64,000 bases of DNA, taken from NCBI GenBank assembly GCA_024244705.1, contig JAAEOK010000077.1:62001-126000 (forward strand), read 5' to 3'. This document shows positions 18,167 through 27,764 of the stretch, piece by piece. Under the pieces are notes generated by a model. The model was given only the letters and a program-made list of their open reading frames with translations. It was not told where the DNA came from and made no database searches. Origin of the DNA: Alphaproteobacteria bacterium. GTDB taxonomy: Bacteria; Pseudomonadota; Alphaproteobacteria; JAAEOK01. Made by a program: the position numbers and the translations under genes. Position 1 is the stretch's first letter. Every line of letters begins with the position of its first letter.

Positions 18167-19279
18167 TCAAGCCGCCAGGGCGTCGAGCTCGAGCAAGAGT
18201 TCGGCCCCCATTTGGGCGGTCGATACCAACTGCATGCCGGGCTGCATGATATCGGCTGTGCGAACCCCGCGCTCGAGCACGTTGTTGACCGCTCTTTCGA
18301 TCACCTCGGCGTCGGCGGCCAGATCGAAGGCATAGCGCAGGGCCATCGCGAAACTCAGGATCATGGCCAGCGGATTGGCCTTGTCCTGACCGGCGATATC
18401 CGGGGCACTGCCGTGGACCGGTTCGAACAGCGCCATGCGCCGCCCGGTGGCATCGGGTGCGCCGAGCGACGCGGACGGCAGCATGCCGAGCGAACCGGTG
18501 AGCATCGCGGCCTCGTCCGAAAGCATGTCGCCGAACAAATTGTCGGTGACGATGACATCGAATTGCTTGGGATAGCGCACCAACTGCATCGCGCAGTTGT
18601 CGGCGTACATGTGGGTCAGCTCGATATCCGGAAATTCGGCGTCGTGAAGCCGCTGCACCTCCTGCCGCCACAGCACGCCGGTCTCCATCACGTTCGCCTT
18701 TTCCGAAGAGCAGACCCGGCCGTTGCGCTTGGCGGCGAGTTCGAACGCGACCCGCGCGACGCGCTCGATTTCGGGCGAGGTGTAGACCTGGGTATTGACC
18801 CCGCGGCGGGTGCCGTCGGCCAATTCCTCGATGCCGCGGGGTTCGCCGAAATAGACGCCGCCAGTGAGCTCTCGCACGATCAGGATGTCGAGCCCACTGA
18901 CGATTTCAGGCTTGAGGGTCGAGGCATCGACGAGCGCTTCAAAACACATCGCCGGGCGCAAGTTGGCGAACAAATCCATCTCTTTGCGCAAGCGCAGCAG
19001 TCCACGTTCCGGCTTCCGCTCGAACGGCAGGTCGTCCCATTTCGGTCCACCAACGGCGCCGAGCAGAACCGCGTCGACCGCCAATGCATCGGCCATCGTC
19101 TCATCGCTCAAAGGGGCGCCATGGACATCGATGGCGGCGCCGCCGACATGGCCCTCGGCGATATCGAAACCGACCGCGCGGCGGCGGTCGAGCCAATCCA
19201 CCACGTGCCACACCTGGCGCATCGCCTCGGGGCCGATGCCGTCGCCCGGCAGCGCAAGGATCTTTCTGTTTGAAGCCAT
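18167..19279 (-). CDS. leuB: 3-isopropylmalate dehydrogenase
   Basis: 370 residues. Oxidatively decarboxylates 3-isopropylmalate in leucine biosynthesis with NAD. Seen: the N-terminus [34 protein letters not shown], the substrate-binding [14 protein letters not shown], the signature [20 protein letters not shown] and [18 protein letters not shown]. It sits apart from leuCD, with one unknown gene between, on the same strand and in the same probable transcription unit. Confidence 0.97.
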   Translation of the reverse strand: MASNRKILALPGDGIGPEAMRQVWHVVDWLDRRRAVGFDIAEGHVGGAAIDVHGAPLSDETMADALAVDAVLLGAVGGPKWDDLPFERKPERGLLRLRKEMDLFANLRPAMCFEALVDASTLKPEIVSGLDILIVRELTGGVYFGEPRGIEELADGTRRGVNTQVYTSPEIERVARVAFELAAKRNGRVCSSEKANVMETGVLWRQEVQRLHDAEFPDIELTHMYADNCAMQLVRYPKQFDVIVTDNLFGDMLSDEAAMLTGSLGMLPSASLGAPDATGRRMALFEPVHGSAPDIAGQDKANPLAMILSFAMALRYAFDLAADAEVIERAVNNVLERGVRTADIMQPGMQLVSTAQMGAELLLELDALAA

Positions 19280-19383
19280 CGGTTATCGCTCGCTGTCGAA
19301 GTTTCTTGTTTCGGTTGGCGCCCGTTCCTACATCGCCAGCCTCGGGGCGACAAGGTCCGCGTCGATAGTGCGCCGCGAGACCG

Positions 19384-20016
19384 TCAATTGCCGATGATGC
19401 GCATGAAGGTACGGTACATGGCGTCGTCGGCCGCTTCGCCCCGGCGCTTTCCCGAATCGGTGAAAAAATGGGCAAATCCGAAAACCGTCTTGTCGCCGCC
19501 GACGAAGAATGCGCGCGAGAAAAAGGTGCCGCCGGAATCGGCGCATTCGACGATCGCGCGACGGGCGAATTCCCCGTTGCCGACGGTCCGACGGGCGTGC
19601 ATGCGTACGCGGGGCCGGCCGGAACAGCCCTTGGACCAATCGATGACTACCTGACGGACAACCTTGTCGAAATCGGCAAGGACACCGATCGGATAGGAGG
19701 CGAGAACGCCGTAGACCGATTCGCGGACGTCGCCGACCACCGCATCGTTGCTCCAGACGAAGCTGGCGTCGGGCCAGTCGTTCTCGATCTGCGCCGCATC
19801 GAGGAGGCGGAAATCGGATAGCCCGGCGACGTCGAGTAGTGTCCGAACGTCGGCGTGCTCAAGCGTCGCGTCCGGCTCGGCCGCCGCGGACGACGCCATC
19901 GTGCTCGCCAATAACGGCGCCAAACAGGCGCCGACAATCGCCAGCCGGACGATCGAATTATGCCTAAATCGCGTCGCTTCCGATGCGTTGCGCCCGCGCC
20001 GGTCGGTTGACCGCAT
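19384..20016 (-). CDS. exported protein of unknown function
   Basis: 210 residues from the ATG at 20016, which has GAGGGGG just upstream; a TTG at 20031 would add five residues. An N-terminal hydrophobic stretch (SIVRLAIVGACLAPLLASTM) ending in SSAAAEP looks like a signal peptide. The mature part contains two cysteines (DWSKGCSGRPRVR; VECADSGGTFF), which could form a disulfide. I recognise no family. It lies between leuD and leuB, and no catalytic role in leucine synthesis is suggested by the sequence. Confidence 0.62.
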   Translation of the reverse strand: MRSTDRRGRNASEATRFRHNSIVRLAIVGACLAPLLASTMASSAAAEPDATLEHADVRTLLDVAGLSDFRLLDAAQIENDWPDASFVWSNDAVVGDVRESVYGVLASYPIGVLADFDKVVRQVVIDWSKGCSGRPRVRMHARRTVGNGEFARRAIVECADSGGTFFSRAFFVGGDKTVFGFAHFFTDSGKRRGEAADDAMYRTFMRIIGN

Positions 20017-20101
20017 GTCCCCCTCTACCAATCGACCCCAGACCTAGTGGCCCCATTTTAACGCGTTCGGCCGACCTGCGGGACTTCTTCTGTCGCGCCC
20101 G

Positions 20102-20713
20102 TCAGCGCCACAGCCAGGGGTGTCGCTGGCGGAGGCTGTCCTCATGGTTGTCGATATGGGCGGCCTTTTCCATGGTCAGGCCGATATCGTCGAGGCCGTT
20201 TAGGAGGCAATGCTTGCGGAAGGGGTCGACGTCGAATTCGATGATTCCGTGGTCGTGCCCGGTGACCGTCTGGTCCTCGAGATTGACCGTCAGCGTCGCA
20301 TTCGCCCCGCGCCCGGCATGCTCGAGAAGGCGCGCGACGTGATCGTTGTGCACGGCGATCGGCAGGATGCCGTTCTTGAAGCAGTTGTTGTAGAAAATGT
20401 CGGCGAAGCTCTCGGCGATGACGCAACGAATGCCGAAGTCGAGCAGCGCCCAGGGCGCATGCTCGCGCGACGAACCACAGCCGAAGTTTTTGCCGGTGAC
20501 GAGGATTTCAGCGTTTTCGTAGTGCGGGTGATGGAGCACGAAGTCCTCGATCCGCTCGCCTTCGTGGGTGTGGCGCAGCTCGTGGAACAACCCGGCGCCG
20601 AGCCCGGTCCGCTTGATCGTCTTGAGGAACTGTTTGGGGATGATCATGTCGGTGTCGACATTGTCCATGTGCAGCGGCGCCGCCACCCCGGTTAGTTCGA
20701 TGAATTTGTCCAT
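20102..20713 (-). CDS. leuD: 3-isopropylmalate dehydratase small subunit
   Basis: 203 residues, the swivelling domain of isopropylmalate isomerase. The N-terminus [20 protein letters not shown] and [16 protein letters not shown], followed by [17 protein letters not shown], are diagnostic. It pairs with LeuC encoded 43 bp upstream. Normal length. Confidence 0.97.
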   Translation of the reverse strand: MDKFIELTGVAAPLHMDNVDTDMIIPKQFLKTIKRTGLGAGLFHELRHTHEGERIEDFVLHHPHYENAEILVTGKNFGCGSSREHAPWALLDFGIRCVIAESFADIFYNNCFKNGILPIAVHNDHVARLLEHAGRGANATLTVNLEDQTVTGHDHGIIEFDVDPFRKHCLLNGLDDIGLTMEKAAHIDNHEDSLRQRHPWLWR

Positions 20714-20756
20714 ACCGTGTTCCCGCCTCTATTCGGGTCGTTGCGTTATTTGAGAC

Positions 20757-22163
20757 CTATTGCATATCCCGCACGTCGGTCAGGTGGCCCGCGATCGCCG
20801 CCGCCGCGGCCATGGCCGGGCTCAACAGATGGGTGCGCCCGCCACGTCCCTGCCGGCCCTCGAAATTGCGGTTCGAGGTCGAGGCGCAGCGCTCGCCCGG
20901 CTCGAGCCGGTCGGCGTTCATCGCCAGGCACATCGAGCATCCCGGTTCGCGCCAATCGAACCCGGCCTCGACCAGGATGCGGTCGATGCCCTCGTCCTCG
21001 GCCTGAACCTTGACCAAGCCGGAGCCGGGCACGACCATGGCATGAATGCCGTCGGCGACCGTGCGGCCCTTGGCGATTTCGGCGACGGCGCGCAAATCAT
21101 CGATGCGGCCGTTGGTGCACGAGCCGATGAAGACCTTGTCGATGGCGACCGCGTTGAGCGGCGTCCCCGGCGTAAGACCCATATAGTCCAGGGCGCGCTC
21201 GATGGCGCGGCGGCGTGATTCGTCGCTTTCCGCCGCCGGATCGGGCACCGCGCCGGTGATCGGCAGCACGTCCTGCGGGCTCGTGCCCCACGTCACCTGT
21301 GGCGGAATGTCGCCCGCGGCGAGGCGCACTTCGCTGTCGAACACCGCGCCGTCGTCGGTCGGCAATTCGCGCCAGTGGGCGACCGCCTGCTCCCAGGCCC
21401 CCGCCTTCGGCGCCATCGGCCGGCCCTTGAGATAGTCGAAGGTCACCTCGTCCGGCGCGATCAACCCGGCGCGGGCGCCGGCCTCGATCGTCATGTTGCA
21501 GACCGTCATCCGGCCTTCCATCGACAGGCCACGGATCGTGTCGCCGGCGTATTCGATGACATGTCCGGTCCCACCCGCGGTGCCGATGCGGCCGATGATC
21601 GTCAGCACCAGATCTTTCGCGGTGACACCGAGCGGCAGATCGCCCTCGACGAGGATCCGCATGTTCTTGGCGACCTTCTGAATCAGTGTCTGGGTGGCGA
21701 GGACATGCTCGACCTCCGACGTTCCGATGCCGAAAGCCAGGGAGCCGAAAGCGCCATGGGTCGCGGTATGGGAATCGCCGCAGACGATGGTCATGCCGGG
21801 CTGCGTCATGCCCTGCTCGGGCCCGATAATATGGACGATGCCCTGGCGGACATCGTCCATGTCGAAGAACTCGATACCGTGCTCGGCACAGTTTCGGCGC
21901 AGGGTCTCGACCTGGATGCGCGACTCCTCGTCCTCGATTCCGCGGCTGCGATCGTCCGTTGGCACATTGTGGTCGGCGACGGCGAGCGCGGCATCCGGCC
22001 GCCGCACCTTGCGGCCGGCCATGCGCAGACCTTCGAACGCCTGGGGGCTCGTCACCTCATGGACGAGGTGGCGGTCGACATAGATCAGGCAGGTTCCTTC
22101 GTCTTGGCGATGGACCACGTGATGGTCCCAGATCTTGTCGAACAGCGTCCTCGGCGACGTCAT
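20757..22163 (-). CDS. leuC: 3-isopropylmalate dehydratase large subunit
   Basis: 468 residues, aconitase-fold subunit carrying the [4Fe-4S] cluster. Cluster cysteines are visible in [14 protein letters not shown] (first) and [11 protein letters not shown] (second and third). Also seen: the start [32 protein letters not shown] and [20 protein letters not shown]. It follows rplS by 21 bp on the same strand, so leucine genes and ribosomal genes are probably co-transcribed. Confidence 0.97.
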   Translation of the reverse strand: MTSPRTLFDKIWDHHVVHRQDEGTCLIYVDRHLVHEVTSPQAFEGLRMAGRKVRRPDAALAVADHNVPTDDRSRGIEDEESRIQVETLRRNCAEHGIEFFDMDDVRQGIVHIIGPEQGMTQPGMTIVCGDSHTATHGAFGSLAFGIGTSEVEHVLATQTLIQKVAKNMRILVEGDLPLGVTAKDLVLTIIGRIGTAGGTGHVIEYAGDTIRGLSMEGRMTVCNMTIEAGARAGLIAPDEVTFDYLKGRPMAPKAGAWEQAVAHWRELPTDDGAVFDSEVRLAAGDIPPQVTWGTSPQDVLPITGAVPDPAAESDESRRRAIERALDYMGLTPGTPLNAVAIDKVFIGSCTNGRIDDLRAVAEIAKGRTVADGIHAMVVPGSGLVKVQAEDEGIDRILVEAGFDWREPGCSMCLAMNADRLEPGERCASTSNRNFEGRQGRGGRTHLLSPAMAAAAAIAGHLTDVRDMQ

Positions 22164-22184
22164 CCGGTCCTCCGCCGTTGTCGG

Positions 22185-22607
22185 TTAACTTCCCGCCTTT
22201 TTCGCCTCTGCGGCGGCACTCCGCGACTTGGCGGCGGCCATGCCGCGCCCGGTCGTCCGCTCCGCGATCCGCGCCCGCTTGCCGGTCCGGCCGCGGAGGT
22301 AATACAGCTTGGCCCGGCGGACCTTGCCGCGGCGGACGATTTCGATCTTCTCGATGCGCGGCGAATAGAGCGGAAAGACGCGTTCGACGCCTTCGCCGTA
22401 GCTCAGCTTGCGCACCGTGAATGACGAGTTCAAGCTGGCATTGCGACGGCCGATGCAGACCCCCTCGAACACCTGGATACGCTCGCGCGTTCCTTCGACG
22501 ACACGAAGGTGGACCTTGACCGTATCGCCCGGGCTGAAGTCGGGGATCGTCTTGGACTCGGTCAGCTTGGCGATCTGATCTTGCTCGATCTGCTCGATAA
22601 CATTCAT
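22185..22607 (-). CDS. rplS: 50S ribosomal protein L19
   Basis: 140 residues from the ATG at 22607, which has a perfect AGGAGG ribosome site; the longer upstream frame has none. The core [48 protein letters not shown] and [18 protein letters not shown] is typical L19. A 20-residue Ala/Lys/Arg-rich tail extends past the usual end. Last ribosomal gene of the rpsP-rimM-trmD-rplS operon, 11 bp after trmD. Confidence 0.96.
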   Translation of the reverse strand: MNVIEQIEQDQIAKLTESKTIPDFSPGDTVKVHLRVVEGTRERIQVFEGVCIGRRNASLNSSFTVRKLSYGEGVERVFPLYSPRIEKIEIVRRGKVRRAKLYYLRGRTGKRARIAERTTGRGMAAAKSRSAAAEAKKAGS

Positions 22608-22618
22608 AACCACACCTC

Positions 22619-23341
22619 CTATCCCTGCCCGCGGCGGGCGACATAGCGCGACCACAGGTCGGGCCGCCGTTCGCGGGTAATTCTCTCTGCCTCGGCCAAG
22701 CGCCAGGCCCTAATTCGTTCATGGTGGCCGGATAGCAACACTTCCGGCACCGCGCGGTCGCTCCAAACTTGCGGCCGCGTATAGTGCGGGTACTCCAACA
22801 ATCCCCGCTCGAAACTCTCCTCGGCGAGCGACGCCTCCGCACCCACGACCCCCGGCAGCAATCGCACGCAGGCATCGATCAGCGCGATCGCTGCCGGCTC
22901 GCCGCCGGAGAGGACGAAGTCGCCGAGACTCACCTCCTCGAGTCCGCGCGCCTCCACAACCCGTTCGTCCAAGCCCTCATAGCGGCCACAAACCAATGTG
23001 ATCGCCGTTTCCCCGGCCAACCGCCGGATCCGCTCCTGATCGAGCATCCGTCCCCGTGGCGACAGGTAGATCAAAGGCCCGGCCGCACCGTCGGCCGCAT
23101 CCAGTGCCGCGTCGACGACGTCCGGCCGCATCACCATTCCGGCGCCGCCGCCGAATGGCGTGTCGTCCACGGAGGCGTGTTTATCGCGCGCGAAATTCCG
23201 AATGTCCACTGTTTCCAGCGCCCAAATGCCATCGGCCAGACCCCGCCCGGCCAGCGACAATCCGAGGGGGCCCGGAAACATTTCGGGGAAAAGGGTCAGC
23301 ACCTTCGCCGTCCACACCGGGTTCCGCGACATCGTCGTCAT
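22619..23341 (-). CDS. trmD: tRNA (guanine-N1)-methyltransferase
   Basis: 240 residues. Methylates G37 of tRNAs using S-adenosylmethionine, which prevents frameshifting. The SPOUT trefoil-knot region is visible: [38 protein letters not shown] and [20 protein letters not shown], and the C-terminal domain includes [20 protein letters not shown]. The start may be the ATG at 23341 (GGAGG very close) or at 23332. It lies 12 bp after rimM in the conserved operon. Confidence 0.96.
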   Translation of the reverse strand: MTTMSRNPVWTAKVLTLFPEMFPGPLGLSLAGRGLADGIWALETVDIRNFARDKHASVDDTPFGGGAGMVMRPDVVDAALDAADGAAGPLIYLSPRGRMLDQERIRRLAGETAITLVCGRYEGLDERVVEARGLEEVSLGDFVLSGGEPAAIALIDACVRLLPGVVGAEASLAEESFERGLLEYPHYTRPQVWSDRAVPEVLLSGHHERIRAWRLAEAERITRERRPDLWSRYVARRGQG

Positions 23342-23353
23342 CGCCTCCGACCG

Positions 23354-23878
23354 TCAACTTTCCTCATCTACCGCCGTGTCACCTTCGGGCGGCGGTTTGA
23401 TCACCACTCTGCCGCCGCCGATGTCGATTTCGGGCACTGCTTCCCTGGTAAAGGGAACAAGCACCTGTCGGCGATCCGAATCCACGACCTCGAGCACGTG
23501 GCCGGCGCCGAAATCGTACACCGCCTTGACCTTGCCAACCTCGCGACCGTCCGGATCGACCGCCGTCAATCCGATGAGGTCGGCGTGGTAGAACTCCTCC
23601 GGATCGGTTTGCGGCAACGCCGACCGCGGTACATAAAGGCGCGTCCCCTTGAGAGCCTCGGCCGCGTCGCGATCATCGATACCGGCGATACGGGCGATGA
23701 GCTGTCCCCGGCTGCGCCCGACGATTTCGAGATCGTAGCGCCGCGCCCCGTTCTTGTCGCTGAGCGGCCCGTAGCTTAGGAAATCTTCCGCGTTCGCCGT
23801 AAACGAGGCGATTCGAATATTACCGCGGACGCCGTGCGGGGCACCGATCGCACAAACACAGATCATCGCCTCGCCCAT
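23354..23878 (-). CDS. rimM: 16S rRNA processing protein RimM
   Basis: 174 residues. Assembly factor for the 30S head that binds ribosomal protein S19. VCAIGAPHGVRGNIRIASFT is the N-terminal hallmark; the PRC-barrel part contains YHADLIGLTAVDPDGREVGK and a terminal ALVPFTREAVPEIDIGG-like strand. It stands 29 bp downstream of rpsP in the usual order. Confidence 0.93.
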   Translation of the reverse strand: MGEAMICVCAIGAPHGVRGNIRIASFTANAEDFLSYGPLSDKNGARRYDLEIVGRSRGQLIARIAGIDDRDAAEALKGTRLYVPRSALPQTDPEEFYHADLIGLTAVDPDGREVGKVKAVYDFGAGHVLEVVDSDRRQVLVPFTREAVPEIDIGGGRVVIKPPPEGDTAVDEES

Positions 23879-23907
23879 CGCTGTCGATCCCGGATTCTCG
23901 GCGACTG

Positions 23908-24609
23908 TTACTCCTCTTTCTTGACCTCTTCGCCCTCGCCCGGCGCGGCGTCCTCTGCAGGTGCCTCTTCAGCCACCGCGGCCTCATCCGCCGGAGCCTC
24001 TTCCGTCGCGGTTTCTTCCGCCGCAGCCTCTTTCGCCGGAGCTTCTTCCGCCGCAGCCTCTTCCGCCGGAGCTTCTTCCGCCGCAGCTTCTTCCGCCGGA
24101 GCTTCTTCCGCCGCAGCTTCTTCCGCCGGAGCTTCTTCCGTCGCGGCCTCTTCCGCCGGGGCCTCTTCAGCAACGGCCTCTTCCGCCGGGGTTTCTTCGG
24201 CCGGGACTTCCTCGGCAACCGGTTCCGCCGCCTTAGCCTCTTCGGCCGCTTTCGCCGCCACCACGGCGGCAGCCGCAGCCTCTTCCACGACCTTCATCCG
24301 CTCGACCGCCTTGGCCTTGGGCTGGTTTTTCTTGGTCTGTTCGGGGATCGCCGGCGCCGCGGCGATGCTGGCATCGCCCAGGAACCGGGCGACACGGTCG
24401 GACGGCTTGGCACCGACCGACAACCAGTGACGGATCCGCTCTTCCTTGAAGGTCAATCGATCGCCATGGTCTCGCGGCAACATCGGATTGTAGGTGCCGA
24501 GCTTCTCGATGAAGCGGCCGTCCCGTGGATCGCGGGAATCGGCGACGACAATGCGATAAAACGGCCGTTTCTTGGCGCCGCCCCGCGCCAGACGAATTCT
24601 TAGGGCCAT
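23908..24609 (-). CDS. rpsP: 30S ribosomal protein S16 with a long Ala/Glu-rich C-terminal tail
   Basis: 233 residues, against about 80-110 for most S16 proteins. Residues 1-85 are normal S16 ([53 protein letters not shown]). A basic linker ([15 protein letters not shown]) is followed by about 125 residues of almost pure Ala/Glu/Pro built from the decapeptide [10 protein letters not shown], encoded by a 30-bp tandem repeat. The frame stays open through the repeats, which argues that the tail is translated. Shorter Ala/Glu tails on S16 are known in alphaproteobacteria; the acidic length here is unusual. First gene of rpsP-rimM-trmD-rplS. Confidence 0.94.
   Translation of the reverse strand: MALRIRLARGGAKKRPFYRIVVADSRDPRDGRFIEKLGTYNPMLPRDHGDRLTFKEERIRHWLSVGAKPSDRVARFLGDASIAAAPAIPEQTKKNQPKAKAVERMKVVEEAAAAAVVAAKAAEEAKAAEPVAEEVPAEETPAEEAVAEEAPAEEAATEEAPAEEAAAEEAPAEEAAAEEAPAEEAAAEEAPAKEAAAEETATEEAPADEAAVAEEAPAEDAAPGEGEEVKKEE
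24031..24150 (-). repeat. four in-frame 30-bp repeats inside rpsP
   Basis: Units start at 24031, 24061, 24091 and 24121, each 30 bp and nearly identical, encoding [10 protein letters not shown]-type decapeptides. Related but more diverged copies extend to about 24000 and 24215. The unit is a whole number of codons, so copy-number change would lengthen or shorten the acidic S16 tail without a frameshift. Confidence 0.85.
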
Positions 24610-24645
24610 GCAAGCTTCCTCCTGAATTGATCCTGATTTCGTGGA

Positions 24646-25035
24646 CTATTCCGCGTCGTAACAAACGGCTTCTATCTTGTGCCCGTCGGGGTCGAAGACG
24701 AAGGCGCCATAGTAGGTTTCGCTGTATTCCGGCCGCAGCCCGGGCGCGCCCGCATCGGTGCCGCCGGCCGCGATCGCGGCGTCATGGAATGCTCGAACCA
24801 AGTCGCGCGACTTGGCCTGAAAACAGACATGCATCCCGTTGCAGGGCGCCGTCGGTCGGTCACCATCGAGGGGCCGCGTGATCCAAAACTGCATGGACGG
24901 CATCTCGGGGCCATAGGCTGCCGCCTCGCCGTCAATATCGTACAGCCGCTGGTACCCCAGGACGGCAAACACCCGGTCGTAGAAATCGCGCGAGCGGACG
25001 ATGTCGGCGACGCCGATGGACATGTGATCGATCAC
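24646..25035 (-). CDS. VOC-family (glyoxalase-like) protein
   Basis: 129 residues with the paired beta-alpha-beta-beta-beta pattern of the vicinal-oxygen-chelate superfamily. The start MIDHMSIGVADIVRSRDFYD and the end YYGAFVFDPDGHKIEAVCYD carry a metal-ligand histidine and acidic residues, and MHVCFQAKSRDLVRAFHDAA is the middle repeat. GGAGG precedes the ATG. It is inserted between ffh and rpsP on the same strand. The substrate is unknown. Confidence 0.83.
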   Translation of the reverse strand: MIDHMSIGVADIVRSRDFYDRVFAVLGYQRLYDIDGEAAAYGPEMPSMQFWITRPLDGDRPTAPCNGMHVCFQAKSRDLVRAFHDAAIAAGGTDAGAPGLRPEYSETYYGAFVFDPDGHKIEAVCYDAE

Positions 25036-25056
25036 GGTTCCCGCCTCCTGCCTCGC

Positions 25057-26421
25057 CTACATGCCGCCGAATCCAGGCGGCAGCCCGCCCGGCGCCATAC
25101 CGCGCATCATGCCCTTCTTGCCGAGCTTGCCCATGCGCTTCATCATCTTGGTCATCTGCAAATGCTGCTTGAGCAGCTTGTTGACCTCCTGGACGGTCGT
25201 GCCCGAACCGGCGGCAATGCGGCGTCGGCGCGAGGCGTGAATGACTTTCGGACTGCGCCGCTCCTGTTTGGTCATCGACGAGATGATCGCCTCCTGGCGG
25301 CGGATCATCCCGTCGTCGATCTTCGCCTCGGCCAATTGCTTCTTGACCTTGCCGACACCCGGCATCATGCCGAGCAGTCCCTCGAGGCCGCCCATTTTCC
25401 GCATTTGCTGGAGTTGCTGGGCCATGTCGTCGAGATCGAAGTCGCCCTTCTGCACCTTGCGCGCGAGCTTCTCCGCCTCTTCCTGCTCGATCGTCTCCTG
25501 CGCCTTCTCGACCAGGCCGACAATGTCGCCCATGCCGAGGATGCGGCCGGCGATGCGCTCGGGGTGGAAGGCTTCGAGGGCATCGAGCTTCTCGCCGACA
25601 CCGATCAGTTTGATCGGGCACCCCGATTCCATCCGCATCGACAGCGCCGCGCCGCCCCGGGCATCGCCGTCGACCCGGGTGAGAACGATGCCCGTCAAGC
25701 CGACCCGATCGCCAAACGCCCGCGCCACGTTGACCGCGTCCTGACCGGTCATCGCGTCGGCCACCAGCAGGGTCTCGACCGGGTTGGTCGCGTCGCGGAT
25801 CGCGGCCGCTTCGTCCATCAGTTCATCGTCGATGGCGAGCCGCCCGGCGGTGTCGAGCAGCAATACGTCGTAGGCCTCCAGCGTCGCCTTTTGCACCGCG
25901 CGGCGGGCGATCGCGACCGGCGGCTCGCCGGCAACGATCGGCAGGGTATCGATTCCCGCCTGCTCGCCGAGCACCGCCAGCTGCTGCTGGGCGGCCGGGC
26001 GCCGGGTATCGAGCGCCGCCATCAGGACCTTGGACTTCTGCCGTTCGGCCAATCGCACCGCGACCTTCGCCGTCGTCGTCGTCTTGCCCGAACCCTGCAG
26101 CCCGACCATCAAGATCGGCACCGGCGGGTTGGCCCTGAGGTTCAATTCGACGGCTTCACCGCCGAGCATCTCGACGAGCTGGTCGTGAACGATCTTGACC
26201 ATCTGCTGGCCGGGCGTGACACTTTTCAGCACGGTCTCGCCGGTTGCCGCCACGCGGACATGGTCGATGAATTGCTTGACCACCGGCAGCGCGACATCGG
26301 CCTCGAGCAGCGCCACCCGGACTTCGCGCAACGCCACGTCGATGTCGGCCTCCGACAAGGCGCCGCGCCGGGTCAGCCCGTCGAAAATGTCACCCAGCTT
26401 ACCGGTCAGGCTTTCGAACAT
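25057..26421 (-). CDS. ffh: signal recognition particle protein (Ffh/SRP54)
   Basis: 454 residues. GTPase of the SRP, which targets nascent inner-membrane proteins to FtsY (encoded at 30586). N domain MFESLTGKLGDIFDGLTRRG; G domain with VGLQGSGKTTTTAKVAVRL, DTRRPAAQQQL, LLLDTAGRLAIDDELM and LTRVDGDARGGAAL. The C-terminal M domain is methionine-rich and ends MRGMAPGGLPPGFGGM, including the RNA-binding IHASRRRRIAAGSGTTVQEV. The start at 26421 fits the family; a longer frame upstream reads through the leader hairpin. Confidence 0.97.
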   Translation of the reverse strand: MFESLTGKLGDIFDGLTRRGALSEADIDVALREVRVALLEADVALPVVKQFIDHVRVAATGETVLKSVTPGQQMVKIVHDQLVEMLGGEAVELNLRANPPVPILMVGLQGSGKTTTTAKVAVRLAERQKSKVLMAALDTRRPAAQQQLAVLGEQAGIDTLPIVAGEPPVAIARRAVQKATLEAYDVLLLDTAGRLAIDDELMDEAAAIRDATNPVETLLVADAMTGQDAVNVARAFGDRVGLTGIVLTRVDGDARGGAALSMRMESGCPIKLIGVGEKLDALEAFHPERIAGRILGMGDIVGLVEKAQETIEQEEAEKLARKVQKGDFDLDDMAQQLQQMRKMGGLEGLLGMMPGVGKVKKQLAEAKIDDGMIRRQEAIISSMTKQERRSPKVIHASRRRRIAAGSGTTVQEVNKLLKQHLQMTKMMKRMGKLGKKGMMRGMAPGGLPPGFGGM

Positions 26422-26448
26422 TGCCGCATGACTCCAAAACACAAAAGC

Positions 26449-26479
26449 GCCCGTGCGCGAAACTCGCGGACGGACGGGC
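26449..26479 (-). promoter_or_regulatory. terminator-like stem-loop in the ffh leader
   Basis: Arms GCCCGT/ACGGGC (26449-26454 with 26474-26479) enclose a second perfect hairpin, CGCGA-GTT-TCGCG (26456-26468). Read on the minus strand this is followed by CGCTTTTGTGTTTT, 28 nt before the ffh start. It could be an attenuator in the ffh/rpsP transcript or a barrier to antisense transcription. No alternative antiterminator fold was worked out. Confidence 0.4.
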
Positions 26480-26675
26480 CCCCTCGGGGGCATGGGTTAC
26501 TCAAATTGATTGAGCGCGGCGGAATTTATGCACCCCGGCCGCCAACGTCAAGCACGACCTTGCTCCCTATCTCGGGGCGCACGACCGCATTTGGCCGCGT
26601 GTACCGACGCCGCCGCCTTGCTATGATCGTGCGCCCAAACGATTTACATCGCAGCCGAGGCACGACGCGCAGGCC

Positions 26676-27764
26676 ATGATCGACTTCCTCGCCACCTGGA
26701 TCCGGGTCGTCTCCCACGGCGGCGCGGGCGCGCGCGTGCTGACCAACGGCAAGTACACTGGATGGTTCTTCGGCGCCAGCGATGCCGGTACGATCGACCC
26801 GGCCGGCTTGGGTCGCGTCTCGTGGGTGGTTGTGCGCAAGACGCGGATCAACGAGGTGCCGCTGCCGACCCTTCGAGCCGTGGCGAAGGGTTTCGCCTGT
26901 CGGCTGGAGAATGCCCGCTTCATCGTCCTGCAGCGCGGCGCGGCGGCCCGCCCAAGCGCGTTTCTCGATGCTGTCCGGCGCCAAATCGGCAGCGACACCG
27001 ACGCGCCGGCCGGCCCCCTATTCGACGACGCCGACGCGGCCTCATCCGGCGCCGAAGCGGTCGCGACCCGAGCCATCGTCGTGACGACTTACAACCGACC
27101 CGCGGCACTTGCCCGGACTCTGCCGCAGCTGATAGCGCTCGGCGTTCCGGTCCTCGTCGTCGACGACGGCTCGAACGAGGATGCCAGCGACGCCAACCGC
27201 CAGTGTGCCGAACGACTGGGCGCCCGCTATCTCGCCCTGACGGAAAATCGCGGGGTTGCCGGGGCCGTTAATTTGGGCGTCGCATACTGGCTGGCCGATC
27301 CCAAAATCGAGTGGATTTCCTATTTCCAGGACGATGTCGACGTCGACCCGGAGCTGTTCGACGTCCTGGCCGTCTACGAGGACCCGCTTCGTCAGCCGGT
27401 GCTGACCGGGCTCGACACCAACGAGCATGCCGCCACACGCGAGACCACCGACCGCGGCCACAAATTGAAATACAAGGCCAACAGCACCGGCATGCATCTA
27501 CACTGCCACCGCGATTACTGGGCCGCCGTGTTGCCGGTTCCGTCGCGCTATCTTGGCGCGCCGAAGGCGGGCCGCGGCGGATCCGGCGCCGATTCGTGGA
27601 TCGTCAAGCGCGCGCCCGGGTCCATCGTGCAGCGTGGGATGAACGCGCTCTGCGTCTGCGGCTTGGTGACGTCGTTCGCCTGGCGCAAGGAAGATTCGAC
27701 CTGGGGCAACCAGCATCTGGTCGACCCGCCGCAGGACCCCGCCGACGGCTCGCCGGCGGAATGA
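26676..27764 (+). CDS. glycosyltransferase with a GT2-type domain
   Basis: 362 residues. The first 130 residues form a domain I do not recognise (FFGASDAGTIDPAGLGRVSW). From about residue 130 a GT-A fold follows: AIVVTTYNRPAALARTLPQL, VLVVDDGSNEDASD, NRGVAGAVNLGVAYWL and SYFQDDVDVDPELF, whose DDVD matches the DxD metal motif. Its stop overlaps the next start (ATGA), so it is coupled to the Fe-S protein gene. Donor and acceptor are unknown. Confidence 0.78.
   Translation: MIDFLATWIRVVSHGGAGARVLTNGKYTGWFFGASDAGTIDPAGLGRVSWVVVRKTRINEVPLPTLRAVAKGFACRLENARFIVLQRGAAARPSAFLDAVRRQIGSDTDAPAGPLFDDADAASSGAEAVATRAIVVTTYNRPAALARTLPQLIALGVPVLVVDDGSNEDASDANRQCAERLGARYLALTENRGVAGAVNLGVAYWLADPKIEWISYFQDDVDVDPELFDVLAVYEDPLRQPVLTGLDTNEHAATRETTDRGHKLKYKANSTGMHLHCHRDYWAAVLPVPSRYLGAPKAGRGGSGADSWIVKRAPGSIVQRGMNALCVCGLVTSFAWRKEDSTWGNQHLVDPPQDPADGSPAE

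Noticed and set aside
21375-22424. 349-codon plus-strand frame antisense to leuC
   Set aside because: Shadow of leuC; no ribosome site or family features.
24031-24150. CRISPR-like 30-bp repeats
   Set aside because: The repeats are contiguous with no spacers and are in frame inside rpsP, encoding its acidic tail.
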